Shown: piece by piece, positions 29,318 through 38,600 of the stretch
Position numbering within the stretch: the first letter of the stretch is position 1
How the letters are laid out: each line of letters starts with the position of its first letter
DNA from: Burkholderia sp. 4M9327F10
Lineage (GTDB): Bacteria; Pseudomonadota; Gammaproteobacteria; Burkholderiales; Burkholderiaceae
NCBI RefSeq assembly: GCF_005503145.1
Contig: NZ_SCNV01000011.1
Coordinates: 62,001-126,000, forward strand
Length of the DNA stretch: 64,000 nt
Reading direction: 5' to 3'
Translations under genes and position numbers: made by a program
Notes under the pieces: model-generated
The model's input: the letters and a program-made list of their open reading frames with translations, nothing else
Database searches by the model: none
What the model was told of the DNA's origin: nothing

Positions 29318-29710
29318 ATGCTTTCCCACGTATTCGTCGGCATCACCGACTTCGAGCGCGCTTTCGGTTTCTACGCCGCTCTGATGGACGGACTGAACCT
29401 CAAGCTCAAGTTCCGTGACGCGGATACAGGCTGGGCCGGCTGGATGGCGGGCGGGCAACCCCGGCCGCTCTTTGTGATCGGCCGGCCCTACGACGGCAAT
29501 CCGGCAAGCGCCGGCAACGGTCAGATGCTCGCCCTGCTGGCGCCGGATCGCGCCGGCGTCGAACGCGCGCATGGCACGGCGCTGGCTCACGGCGGCAGGT
29601 GCGAAGGGCCACCGGGTCTGCGCCCGCAGTATCACGCGCACTACTACGGCGCCTACTTCCGCGATCCTGATGGCAACAAACTCTGCGTATGCTGCCACGA
29701 GCCTGAATGA
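29318..29710 (+). CDS. VOC (glyoxalase-like) family protein
   Basis: This 130-residue single-domain VOC protein has an N-terminal MLSHVFVGITDFERAFGFYAAL strand-helix, a central RPLFVIGRPYDG region and the C-terminal YHAHYYGAYFRDPDGNKLCVCCHEPE strand, in which FRDPDGN is the hallmark. H4 and a C-terminal glutamate are candidate metal ligands. Similar proteins are often annotated as glyoxalase or bleomycin-resistance-like, with unknown substrates. CAGGAG precedes the ATG. It is divergent from the other VOC gene (182-base gap) and convergent with an AraC regulator. Confidence 0.9.
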   Translation: MLSHVFVGITDFERAFGFYAALMDGLNLKLKFRDADTGWAGWMAGGQPRPLFVIGRPYDGNPASAGNGQMLALLAPDRAGVERAHGTALAHGGRCEGPPGLRPQYHAHYYGAYFRDPDGNKLCVCCHEPE

Positions 29711-29787
29711 ACTGACTGGCGCGTTGAACCTGGGCACGCAACCGCTGCGAGAAAGCCGCTACGCAAACCGCACCGCCCCGGCAGGCA

Positions 29788-30756
29788 TCACCCCGCAGTC
29801 ACATACTTCGGCGCCGGCGGCACCGCGCGCGGCGGCGATGGATCGAACGCCGCGCGCATGCGCTTCACTTCGTCCATGGGGCTCAGCCCGAACAGGCGCT
29901 TGAACTCGCGGCTAAACTGCGACGCGCTCTCATAACCGACCCGCGCCGCCGCCGCACCCGCATTCAGACCGTCCTGCACCATCAAGAGCCGCGCATGATG
30001 CAGCCGCGTGGTCTTCACATATTGCATCGGCGAGGTCGAGGTCACGCCCTTGAACTGCGAGTGAAACACCGCAAGGCTCATGCCGGCCTCACGCGCCAGC
30101 GTATCCACGTCGAGTTCGCCCTGATAATCGGCATGAATGCGCCGCAACGCCTTGGCAATGCGCCCGAAGTGGTGCTGGTGCGTGAGCGCCGCGCGAATCG
30201 CATCGCCCTGCTCACCGGTCAGCACGCGATAGCAGATCTCGCGCATGATGGCCGGCGCGAGAACCTTGGCATCGACCGGCGAAGCCAGCGCCTCGAGCAA
30301 GCGCTGCACCGCATTGCTCATGACCCGGTCCAGCGGCGTGGAATAAATGCCGCGCGGCTCGGTATGCGTGGCGCCATGGGTCTCGTTCAACACCATCAGC
30401 AACTCTGCGACCACCGCCAAGTCGACCTGCACGGAGATGCCCAGAAATGGCTCCTCCGCACTCGCCTCGGTCTCGCACTCGAACGGTAGCGGCACCGACA
30501 GCACCAGATACTGCTGCGCGTCGTACAGGTAGGTCTGCTCGCCGATGAAGCCGCGTTTTCTGCCCTGACAAACAATCACGATGCTCGGCTCGTAGAGCAC
30601 CGGCCTGCGCGACATGGGCTGGCTCGCGCGCATCAGCTTGACGCCCTCCAGACACGACTGCGTAAAGCCCTCGGACGGCGCAAGAATATCGAACAGTTCG
30701 ACCATGCGCTGCTGCGCCGGACTGACGGGTGGACGGGATGAATGAGTCGTTTGCAT
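29788..30756 (-). CDS. AraC family transcriptional regulator
   Basis: The 322-residue regulator has an N-terminal AraC_N-type sensing domain (PVLYEPSIVIVCQGRKRGFIGEQ, QYLVLSVPLPFECE) and a C-terminal double helix-turn-helix (VDTLAREAGMSLAVFHSQFKGV; AAARVGYESASQFSREFKRLFG). This architecture is common for regulators next to aldehyde or alcohol reductases. I chose the ATG at 30756 (MQTTHSS); the frame is open further upstream without a suitable start signal. It is divergent from a zinc alcohol dehydrogenase and probably activates it, perhaps in response to a reactive aldehyde. Confidence 0.94.
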   Translation of the reverse strand: MQTTHSSRPPVSPAQQRMVELFDILAPSEGFTQSCLEGVKLMRASQPMSRRPVLYEPSIVIVCQGRKRGFIGEQTYLYDAQQYLVLSVPLPFECETEASAEEPFLGISVQVDLAVVAELLMVLNETHGATHTEPRGIYSTPLDRVMSNAVQRLLEALASPVDAKVLAPAIMREICYRVLTGEQGDAIRAALTHQHHFGRIAKALRRIHADYQGELDVDTLAREAGMSLAVFHSQFKGVTSTSPMQYVKTTRLHHARLLMVQDGLNAGAAAARVGYESASQFSREFKRLFGLSPMDEVKRMRAAFDPSPPRAVPPAPKYVTAG

Positions 30757-30857
30757 GACAATGCCTATAGATTCGGCAGAGAATAAGGCTTGAAATTTAG
30801 CACCAAACGGCCTATAGCGCTCGCAGCCAGGAGAAATAGGCAAATCTTCAAGACATT

Positions 30858-30875
30858 CAGGTATTCCCCAGGTAT
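30858..30875. promoter_or_regulatory. Direct repeat in the AraC/ADH intergenic region, candidate AraC site
   Basis: CAGGTAT occurs at 30858-30864 and again at 30869-30875, a spacing of exactly 11 bases (one helical turn), as expected for the two helix-turn-helix units of an AraC-type protein. It lies about 100 bases upstream of the regulator and 125 upstream of the dehydrogenase gene. Confidence 0.4.
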
Positions 30876-31000
30876 AAGCCACCGCCTACGATGGGAACCC
30901 TGCCGGATCACCCGATTGCCGCGCTGACACCCGGGAGGCCCACGCAAGCCCAGCGCTTGCGGCGGCGCCTGATGCCACCCCTCTATTTGCAGGAGCACTC

Positions 31001-32053
31001 ATGACCACGACCTATGCCTATGCTGCGAGCGATGCGCAGTCCAAGCTCGCCCCATTTGAATTCCAGCGCCGCGAACTGCGCGCCAATGACGTGCAAATGG
31101 AAGTGCTGTTTTGCGGTGTCTGCCATTCGGATCTGCATCAAGCCCGCAACGAATGGAAGAACTCCGTGTATCCGGTCGTGCCGGGGCACGAAATCGTCGG
31201 CCGCGTCACGGCGGTCGGCTCGGACGTCGCGCGCTACAAGGCCGGCGATCTGGTCGGCGTAGGCTGCCTCGTCGACTCGTGCCGCACCTGCCCGAGTTGC
31301 GCCGAAGGTCTCGAACAGTATTGCGAGAACGGCTTTGTCCCCACCTATAACGGCGTGGACCGCGTGAGCGGCGACCTCACGTTCGGCGGCTATTCGACCC
31401 AACTGGTCGTCGACGAAGCGTTCGTGCTGCGCGTACCGGAGAATCTCGATCCGGCCGGCGTGGCGCCGCTGCTGTGCGCCGGTATCACCACCTACTCGCC
31501 GCTGCGCCAATGGGGCGCGGGTCCCGGCAAGAAGGTCGGCATCGTCGGCCTGGGCGGTCTCGGCCACATGGGTGTGAAGCTTGCCCGTGCAATGGGCGCG
31601 CACGTCGTGCTGTTCACGACCTCGCAGTCGAAGATCGAAGATGCGAAACGTCTCGGCGCCCATGAGGTGGTGATTTCGAAGAACCCGCAGGAGATGGAAG
31701 CCCATGCGAACAGCTTCGATCTGATCATCAACACGGTCGCGGCCCCGCACGACCTCAACCCGTTCCTGAACCTGCTGCGCCGGGACGGCACGATGACGCT
31801 GGTCGGTGCACCGGAACACGATCACCCGTCGCCGCAGGTGTTCAACCTGATCTTCAAGCGCCGCCGTCTGGCGGGTTCGCTGATCGGCGGCATTGCTGAA
31901 ACGCAGGAAATGCTCGATTTTTGCGGCGAGCACGGCATTACATCGGATATCGAACTGATTCCGATGCAAAAGATTAACGATGCGTATGAGCGGATGTTGA
32001 AGAGCGATGTGAAGTATCGCTTTGTGATTGATCTCGACTCGCTCCGGAAGTAA
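31001..32053 (+). CDS. Zinc-dependent NAD(P)H alcohol/aldehyde dehydrogenase (YahK/cinnamyl-alcohol type)
   Basis: The 350-residue medium-chain dehydrogenase has the catalytic-zinc motif CGVCHSDLHQ followed by GHEIVGRVTAVG. The structural zinc cysteines are in CRTCPSCAEGLEQYCENG, and the cofactor motif is VGIVGLGGLGHMGVKLA. The final LIGGIAETQEMLDFCGEHGI stretch is typical of the YahK/cinnamyl-alcohol branch, which mostly reduces aldehydes with NADPH. GGAG precedes the ATG. The divergent AraC gene probably controls it. The actual substrate is unknown. Confidence 0.94.
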   Translation: MTTTYAYAASDAQSKLAPFEFQRRELRANDVQMEVLFCGVCHSDLHQARNEWKNSVYPVVPGHEIVGRVTAVGSDVARYKAGDLVGVGCLVDSCRTCPSCAEGLEQYCENGFVPTYNGVDRVSGDLTFGGYSTQLVVDEAFVLRVPENLDPAGVAPLLCAGITTYSPLRQWGAGPGKKVGIVGLGGLGHMGVKLARAMGAHVVLFTTSQSKIEDAKRLGAHEVVISKNPQEMEAHANSFDLIINTVAAPHDLNPFLNLLRRDGTMTLVGAPEHDHPSPQVFNLIFKRRRLAGSLIGGIAETQEMLDFCGEHGITSDIELIPMQKINDAYERMLKSDVKYRFVIDLDSLRK

Positions 32054-32108
32054 CTGCCGGTCGTTTTACCCCAGGCTTCACCCCGGTAGTTCCACAGGTC
32101 GTCACGCC

Positions 32109-32127
32109 GGCGGGTTCAACACCCGCC
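32109..32127 (+). terminator. Hairpin downstream of the alcohol dehydrogenase gene
   Basis: GGCGGGT (32109-32115) and ACCCGCC (32121-32127) form a perfect 7-base stem with a 5-base loop, 55 bases after the stop. No T-run follows, so this is a weak candidate. Confidence 0.35.
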
Positions 32128-32273
32128 ACGCGTGATGCACAGGCCGCGCCCGCTGCGGCGGCCTGCCCTGCTCCCGCCTTGCATCGTCATGCCGACGCGC
32201 CTTCCCAACGGGACAAGGCACGTTGGCTGTACGTCCTTTATTCGGATTGTCCCGTTTGCATAGGAGATTGCCC

Positions 32274-33230
32274 GTGATTGACCGTATTCAGGCGATGCGC
32301 ACTTTTATCCGTATCGTCGATACCAATAGTTTCACGCGCGCCGCGCAATCGCTCGACATGCCGCGCGCCACGGCGACGACGCTAGTTCAGAATCTGGAAG
32401 CCATGCTCGGCACGACCCTGCTGGTGCGCACCACGCGCCGCCTCAGCCTGACGGCGGAAGGTGCTGCGTACTACGAACGTTGTGCACAGATTCTTGCCGA
32501 CATCGATGAGATGGAAGCGAGCCTGCGCCATTCCACCGACAACCTGAGCGGCCGCCTGCGCGTCGAAATGCCCAGCGCCGTGGCGACTGCGCTGGTGTTG
32601 CCGGCACTCGACGATTTTCATGAGCTGTATCCGAACATCGACCTCGCGATTGGCGTCAGCAACCGTGCGGTGGATCTGGTCGCCGAGGCGGTGGACTGCA
32701 GCATCCAGCTCGGCGAGCTGCCCGACTCGGGTCTCGCGGCGCGCCGGCTCGGCACAATCGAACACGTGACGTGCGCGAGTCCGGACTACCTGGAGCGCCA
32801 TGGCATGCCGCAAGATCTGGACGACCTTGCGCGGCACGTCGCCGTCAACTGCCTGTCGCCGCATAACGGACGCGCGGTGGACTTCGATTTCGAGGTCGGC
32901 GGCAGTGCGCTCAACGTGAAGGTGAATGGCTTCGTCAAGGTCAGCGACGAGCAGGCTTACCTGACCTGCGGCCTGCAAGGGCTCGGGCTGATCCAGCCGG
33001 CGCGCATCGCGGCGCAACCGTACCTCGATTCGGGCCAGTTGCGGGAAGTCCTGCCGCAATGGAAGCCAATCCCGATGACGGTTTCAGTGGCGTACGTGAA
33101 GAACCGGGTCGTCTCGCCGCGCGTGCGGGCTTTTGTGGACTGGCTGGCGGTGCTGTTCGAGCAGGCCGAGCACGTCGACCAGGATCTGTCGCGAGTGCGG
33201 CAGTTGTTGCGCGGGCTGCATCCGGCTTGA
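32274..33230 (+). CDS. LysR family transcriptional regulator
   Basis: This 318-residue LysR protein of the single-domain-start type has its helix-turn-helix at residues about 6-65 (MRTFIRIVDTNSFTRAAQSL, RATATTLVQNLEAMLGTTLLVRTTRR) and the effector domain from about residue 90. It begins with GTG at 32274, preceded by TAGGAG at eight bases; no ATG with a ribosome-binding site is nearby. It resembles LysR regulators linked to small oxidoreductases, but no clear target is adjacent. A strong intrinsic terminator follows. Confidence 0.92.
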   Translation: MIDRIQAMRTFIRIVDTNSFTRAAQSLDMPRATATTLVQNLEAMLGTTLLVRTTRRLSLTAEGAAYYERCAQILADIDEMEASLRHSTDNLSGRLRVEMPSAVATALVLPALDDFHELYPNIDLAIGVSNRAVDLVAEAVDCSIQLGELPDSGLAARRLGTIEHVTCASPDYLERHGMPQDLDDLARHVAVNCLSPHNGRAVDFDFEVGGSALNVKVNGFVKVSDEQAYLTCGLQGLGLIQPARIAAQPYLDSGQLREVLPQWKPIPMTVSVAYVKNRVVSPRVRAFVDWLAVLFEQAEHVDQDLSRVRQLLRGLHPA

Positions 33231-33286
33231 GCCGAATCTGAACCAGGCTTGAATCCGCGGGGTTCGTAGCGGATGGGTTGACAGAC

Positions 33287-33325
33287 GGGCGGTTGCGCTT
33301 ATCACGCGCCACCGCCCGCTTTTTT
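33287..33325 (+). terminator. Intrinsic terminator of the LysR gene
   Basis: GGGCGGTTGCGC (33287-33298) pairs with GCGCCACCGCCC (33306-33317) with one mismatch and a 7-base loop, and one more C-G pair closes the base. Six consecutive T follow at 33320-33325. It lies 57 bases after the LysR stop and just before the convergent gene ending at 33338. Confidence 0.88.
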
Positions 33326-33337
33326 CAGGCCGCCGCC

Positions 33338-34267
33338 TTACGGTTCCTTATTGGGCTGCTGGGCAGCCGCGCCTGGGCAGGAGGGATCCTTGCCCCAGTG
33401 CCCCTCACACACACGCCAGCGGCACAACTGGTCTTCGAAGAAACCACGCGTGCCGCACTCCTTTACCTGCTCGGCAAGCTTCGGATTGCCCGTGGCAGCG
33501 CTGACCTTGGTCGTATCGGCTTTCGGCGTAGCCGGCTTGGTGCGCGCAACCAGCGCCGCCAGCAGGTCCGCATCAGGATCGTCCTTCGATCCAGCGGGAG
33601 CGTTATGCGCCGTGCGTTGCTTGTCCTTCTTTTCCTGCGCGACCGCGGTCGCACTGGCGTGGCGAGTATTCGCCGCATCGTGCTTCGCGTGCGCCGTCGC
33701 GGTTTCGTGATGCGCGTGGCTGGCTGCGGTTGCAGCCGGCTTTGCGCCGCTCGCCGCTTCCGTTGCCGGCGCCGACGCGCCGCTCACCTCGGCGCCATTG
33801 GCGAGCGCCCGCGAAAGGCGATTGTCGTCAATCCCGCCAGCCGTCGAAGCGGCTGCTTCAGCAGATGGTTTGGAATCCTTGTTATCGGTGTCGTCCGCCA
33901 CGATAGTGGCCGCTTGCGACGCGGAGGCACTCTCGGCAGGTGCGGCTTTCGCCAACGCCTGGGTAGAACTGGCGCCTGCGGCGGACGCGGCGGCCTGCGC
34001 AACCTCGGGGGCCGGCGCAGCGGCTACCTCAGCGTGCCCGTTACGGGCGCGCTGCTGCAGGTGCCATGCACCCCAGCCGCCGGCGGCGACCACCAGCAGC
34101 GCCACCAGCACGGCCGGCGCCTTCGAGCGGCGCGGCTTGTCCGTGGGCGGCGCAACGCGGCCTTCGAGGTTCGCGAGAATCCGCGAGCCATTGGCTTGTG
34201 AGCCTTGTGCCGTATCGGGTAGCAGGCTAGGCGGGGCTTTGGAATTCGAGCTGTCCGGCGCACTCAT
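33338..34267 (-). CDS. Alanine-rich single-pass membrane protein of unknown function
   Basis: I do not recognise a named family. The 309-residue protein has a basic N-terminus (KPRRSK), one transmembrane helix (APAVLVALLVVAAGGWGAWHL, residues about 50-70), a long low-complexity alanine/serine/threonine region (about residues 80-245) and a compact C-terminal segment with four cysteines (ECGTRGFFEDQLCRWRVCEGHWGKDPSC). The pattern suggests an inner-membrane anchor, a flexible periplasmic stalk and a small disulfide-bonded tip. It is divergent from the T6SS-associated peptidase gene (125-base gap) and could be an accessory of that system, but only position supports this. Confidence 0.75.
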   Translation of the reverse strand: MSAPDSSNSKAPPSLLPDTAQGSQANGSRILANLEGRVAPPTDKPRRSKAPAVLVALLVVAAGGWGAWHLQQRARNGHAEVAAAPAPEVAQAAASAAGASSTQALAKAAPAESASASQAATIVADDTDNKDSKPSAEAAASTAGGIDDNRLSRALANGAEVSGASAPATEAASGAKPAATAASHAHHETATAHAKHDAANTRHASATAVAQEKKDKQRTAHNAPAGSKDDPDADLLAALVARTKPATPKADTTKVSAATGNPKLAEQVKECGTRGFFEDQLCRWRVCEGHWGKDPSCPGAAAQQPNKEP

Positions 34268-34392
34268 TCACTGTCTCATTGAATCCTGGTTTATTTCGCC
34301 GTGATAATACGTTTCGGCTCGTCTTCGAGCAGGCCTGATTCTAAGAGCAAGCATTACAAAATACAATTGTTTCCAATTTCCCGGGGTTACCT

Positions 34393-35232
34393 TTGATTGC
34401 CGTCGTACTCGTCGCTTATTTCGCCATCGCCGTGCTGATCGCAGCCATGCTGCTATTGCCGCCTGTGCGATCTTCAATACTGGCCATTGTGCGGAATTTG
34501 CAAGGCCGATTTATGCGCAATGCATCTTATGGTGTAGCGCGTGCGCGTGGGCAATTAAGTCGCTCGGCAAAAATTTCGCAATCGACAGTAGTCGATATGC
34601 AAAATTTACTCGTAAAGCGGCGCTTGCTGATTTTAACTACCGCAGGTATTCTTGCGACGCCGCCATTGGTGGCGATCGCATTGCGCGGTCGTCAGTTTTT
34701 CCAATACGACGACACAGTACGGGTTCCGGACGAGAAAATTGCCGCGCTGCTGAACGGCGAGCAGCTCGTCCCACCGCCCGCACTGCCGCCCGAAGTATTT
34801 GCAACGCAGGAAGTGGAGCAGGTTCGCCCGGCGCTGCAGGATGCAAGCCGCGACTGGAATCTGCTCGATGCCGATTTCAGAACCCGTTTATTGCTCGTCT
34901 ACAAAATCATGCACGAACAATATGGCTATGAAATGGCCCTGCTGGAAGGCTATCGCAGCCCGGAGCGGCAAAACCGGCTGGCGCAAATGGGGGGTGTCAC
35001 CAATGCCGCAGCGTTTCAAAGCTATCACCAATACGGGCTAGCGGCGGACAATGCGTTTTTGCGCGACGGCAAGCTTGTGATTTCAGAAAAAGATCCGTGG
35101 GCCATGCGAGGCTATCAGTTATACGGCCAGGTCGCCGAGCAATGCGGCCTGGTGTGGGGGGGCCGCTGGAAATTGATGGATCTTGGGCACGTTGAATATC
35201 ACAAACCCGGCTTCGTACTCGGGCGGCATTAA
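34393..35232 (+). CDS. Membrane-anchored M15 family peptidase (TagX-like)
   Basis: The 279-residue protein has two hydrophobic segments (AVVLVAYFAIAVLIAAMLLL and RRLLILTTAGILATPPLVAIAL), then an M15/VanY-type D,D- or L,D-carboxypeptidase domain. LLEGYRSPERQ, SYHQYGLAADNAF (zinc histidine and aspartate) and the final DLGHVEYH (zinc histidine) are the family motifs. T6SS clusters of several bacteria carry such a peptidase (TagX in Acinetobacter), thought to open peptidoglycan for the apparatus. The apparent start is TTG at 34393 with GGGG upstream; no better ATG exists before the first helix. It lies upstream of tssM. Confidence 0.85.
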   Translation: MIAVVLVAYFAIAVLIAAMLLLPPVRSSILAIVRNLQGRFMRNASYGVARARGQLSRSAKISQSTVVDMQNLLVKRRLLILTTAGILATPPLVAIALRGRQFFQYDDTVRVPDEKIAALLNGEQLVPPPALPPEVFATQEVEQVRPALQDASRDWNLLDADFRTRLLLVYKIMHEQYGYEMALLEGYRSPERQNRLAQMGGVTNAAAFQSYHQYGLAADNAFLRDGKLVISEKDPWAMRGYQLYGQVAEQCGLVWGGRWKLMDLGHVEYHKPGFVLGRH

Positions 35233-35637
35233 GCGGCACAAAGCGGCAAATAATGGGGTTTGCATGGGGCTTTCATTTAACCTTTTCGGCGGCAAGGCCG
35301 ATCATGTCGGCGCTGGCTTTTCATTACAGCTCTCGCTACAGGCCGCCTCACAGCCCGCATTGCCGCTTGTATTGCAGCCGGCATTACAGTTACAGCCCGC
35401 ATTACAACCTGCATTGCGGCCCGCATTGCAGCCCGCATTGCAGCCCTTTAGTCACGACTTCGCTGACGGGCCCTTCTCCTTATCTATTTCGCATCTGCGT
35501 CTGGCCACGCCGGGGCGCAGCGCTTCATCCCATCCCAACTCAAAACGGAATGCCGCCACGCTTGCCGACGCCCGCGAACGCGAGAGCGCTGATCGTCCTT
35601 CCACACGCTACCCATAACATCCAGACCTGAACGGCCT
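35233..35637. other. 405-base region between the M15 peptidase gene and tssM
   Basis: This gap holds a 12-base tandem repeat (separate entry). A frame from ATG 35264 (GGGG five bases upstream) could encode about 117 residues with a QPAL-repeat centre, but it has no recognisable fold and ends 20 bases before tssM. I leave it uncalled; it may be a leader or a minor gene. No clear promoter is visible. Confidence 0.45.
35351..35446 (+). repeat. 12-base tandem repeat upstream of tssM
   Basis: About seven imperfect copies of CAGCCCGCATTG lie head to tail (for example 35351-35362, 35393-35404, 35417-35428, 35429-35440), with a 6-base half unit at 35387-35392. Since 12 is a multiple of three, one frame reads as Gln-Pro-Ala-Leu repeats. 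Copy number could vary by slippage. Confidence 0.8.
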
Positions 35638-38600
35638 ATGCAACGCTTCCTCAACGGCTTGACCCACTCTCGAACGCTCTCGATCATCGGGGTGATCGCG
35701 CTAGCCGCCGTGCTGTTCATCGCGGCCGACACCTTGCAGATCGACCCGATCTGGCCCGCCATCGTGCTCGGCGCGGTGCTGGTCCTGTGGTTCCTGATCT
35801 GGCTCGTGCGCAGGCTCGCCGCGCGGCGCGCCAACCGCAAGCTCGGCGAGATGCTCGAACAGCAGGCCGAAAAGCAGACCGAGGCAACGAGCGCTGCCAC
35901 GCCGGCCCGCCAGGCGGAGCTGGACGCGCTGCGCACCCGTCTCGTCGACGCGGTCAAGACCATCAAGACCTCCAAGATCGGCCAGGTCTCGGGCGGCGCG
36001 GCACTGTACGAGTTGCCGTGGTACATCGTGATCGGCAACCCGGCGGCCGGCAAGAGCAGCGCGGTGCTGAACTCGGGTCTGCAATTTCCCTTCGCGGACA
36101 AGAACAACGCGGTGATCCACGGCATTGGCGGCACCCGCAACTGCGACTGGTTCTTCACGACCGAAGGCATTCTGCTCGACACCGCAGGCCGTTACTCGGT
36201 GCACGAGGAAGACCGCACGGAATGGCTGGGCTTTCTGAGCCTGCTCAAACGCCACCGTCCGAAAGCGCCGATCAACGGCATCATCGTCACGGCAAGCATT
36301 GCCGAGCTGACCGGCAGCAAGCCGGAATTCGCCATCAATCTGGCGAAGAACCTGCGCCAGCGGGTGCAGGAGCTGACCGAGAAGCTCGAAGTGTTCGCCC
36401 CGGTCTACGTGATGTTCACGAAGACCGACCTGATTACGGGCTTCACGGAATTCTTCAGCGGCAGCGAACGTCACGAGTATGACCGCGTATGGGGCGCCAC
36501 CCTGCCCTATGAGCCGGACGAAAAGCGCGATGTGGTGGCGCTGTTCGACGAGCGCTTCGAAGAGCTGTACGACGGCCTGAAGGAAATCAGCGTGGCGCAG
36601 ATGTCTATCAACCGCGGCAATAAACTGTCGCCGGGGCAACTGAGCTTCCCGCTCGAATTTTCGACCATCAAGCCGGCGCTGCGCTCGTTCCTCGCCACGC
36701 TGTTCGAAACCAACCCGTTCCAGTACAAGCCGATTTTCCGCGGCTTCTACTTCACGAGCGCGCTGCAGGAAGGCGAAACCAACAGCGCCGCGGCGCAACG
36801 CATCGCCACCCGCTTCGGTCTCGATGGCGCCGGCCTCCCCAAGCCGCAAAGCGCGATCTCGAAGAACGGCTTCTTCCTGCGCGATCTGTTCTCGAAAGTC
36901 ATTTTTGCCGACCGCCAGACCGTCAAGCAGTTTGCCAGCCCGGCCAAGACGCGCATGCGCTATGCGACGTTCTTCGGCTTCGTCGCGGTGCTCGCATTGG
37001 CGCTGGGCGGCTGGACCTGGTCGACCGTCAACAATCAGCAGCTCACCTCGAACGTGCAGGCCGACCTCGACAACGTGGTGCGTCTGCAGCAGAACCGCAA
37101 CGACCTGCAATCGCGCCTGCAGGCCATGGATATTCTTGAAGACCGCATCGACCAGCTCGAGCAGTTCCGCCGCGAGCGGCCGCTGGCGGTGTCGCTCGGC
37201 CTCTATCAGGGCGACCGTCTCGAGCAGCACTTGCTGACCGAGTATTACAACGGCGTGCGGCAGATCATGCTGGACCCGGTCGCGCAAAATCTCGAAGGCT
37301 TCCTCAAAGACGTCAACTCGCATCCGGAACAGCTCGCGCCGATGACGCGCACACCGGACTCGGGCGCCATCCCCGTGTCTTCGCGCGCGTCCGCGATGGT
37401 CGCCACGAGCCAGGGCGGTCTCTATAGCGACGCCTCCCCCACCAACGTGGAAGACGCCTACAACGCGCTCAAGACCTACCTGATGCTGGGCGACAAGCGT
37501 CACGTCGAAACGGCCCACCTGACCGATCAGGTGGCGCGCTTCTGGCGCGGCTGGCTTGAAACCAACCGGGGCAACATGCCGCGCGACGAGATGATCCGCA
37601 GCGCCGAGAGGATGATCACGTTCTACCTGTCGCGCGTCTCGGACGACGACTGGCCGATGATCGACCAGAACCTCGCGCTCGTCGACCAGACCCGCGAGAA
37701 CCTGCGCCGCGTGGTGCGCGGCATGCCGGCCCGCCAACGCGTCTACGAAGAGATCAAGGCGCGCGCCTCGACCCGTTTCGCGCCAATGACGATCGCCCGC
37801 ATTGTCGGGGACAACAACACCGGCCTGATTGCGGGCAGCTATGCGATCCCCGGCACGTTCACGCGTGACGCCTGGTTCCAGTACGTGCAGCCGGCGATTC
37901 GCGATGCCGCGACCAAGGAACTGCAGGCGAAGGACTGGGTGCTCAACACCTCGGCGCATGACGACCTGACGCTCGAAGGCAGCCCGGAGCAGATCCAGAA
38001 AGCGCTGGTGACGATGTACAAGACCGAGTATGCAATGCACTGGCAGAAGTTCATGCAAGGCATTGCGGTGCAGAACTTCGGCACGTTCAACCAGGCCGTG
38101 GATGCGATGAACCGCCTCGGCGACCCGCAGGATTCGCCGATCCGCAAGGTGCTCGAAACCGCTTACGACCAGACTTCGTGGGACAACCCGTCGCTCGCGA
38201 GCGCGGCTGTGAAGGGCGCGCAAAGCGGCGTGACGAGCTGGTTCACGCGCTGGTTCTCGCATACGCCGGCCGCCCCGGTCACGGCCAATATCGACATCAA
38301 CGGCAACCCGGTCGACATGCCGATGGGACCGATCGGCCAGGAGTTTGCAGGGCTCGGGCGGATCGTCGTCAAGCAGGACAACGGCTCGATGCTGCAAGGC
38401 TATATGGACACGCTGTCGAAGGTCCGCACGCGCTTTAACGTGATCAAGAACCAGGGCGACCCGGGACCGGGCGCGCGCCAGCTGATGCAGCAGACGCTCG
38501 ACGGCAACGGCTCGGAACTCGCGGATTCGCTGAAGTACGTCGACGAGCAGATGCTCACCGGCCTGACCGACTCGCAACGCAAGGGTCTGCGCCCGCTGCT

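Noticed and set aside
35351..35446. Tandem repeats considered as a CRISPR array
   Set aside because: The 12-base units are contiguous with no spacers and no cas genes are near.
35264..35617. Possible small gene with QPAL repeats ahead of tssM
   Set aside because: The peptide is shaped by the 12-base repeat and lacks a fold outside it; evidence is too thin, so it is described only as part of the intergenic region.
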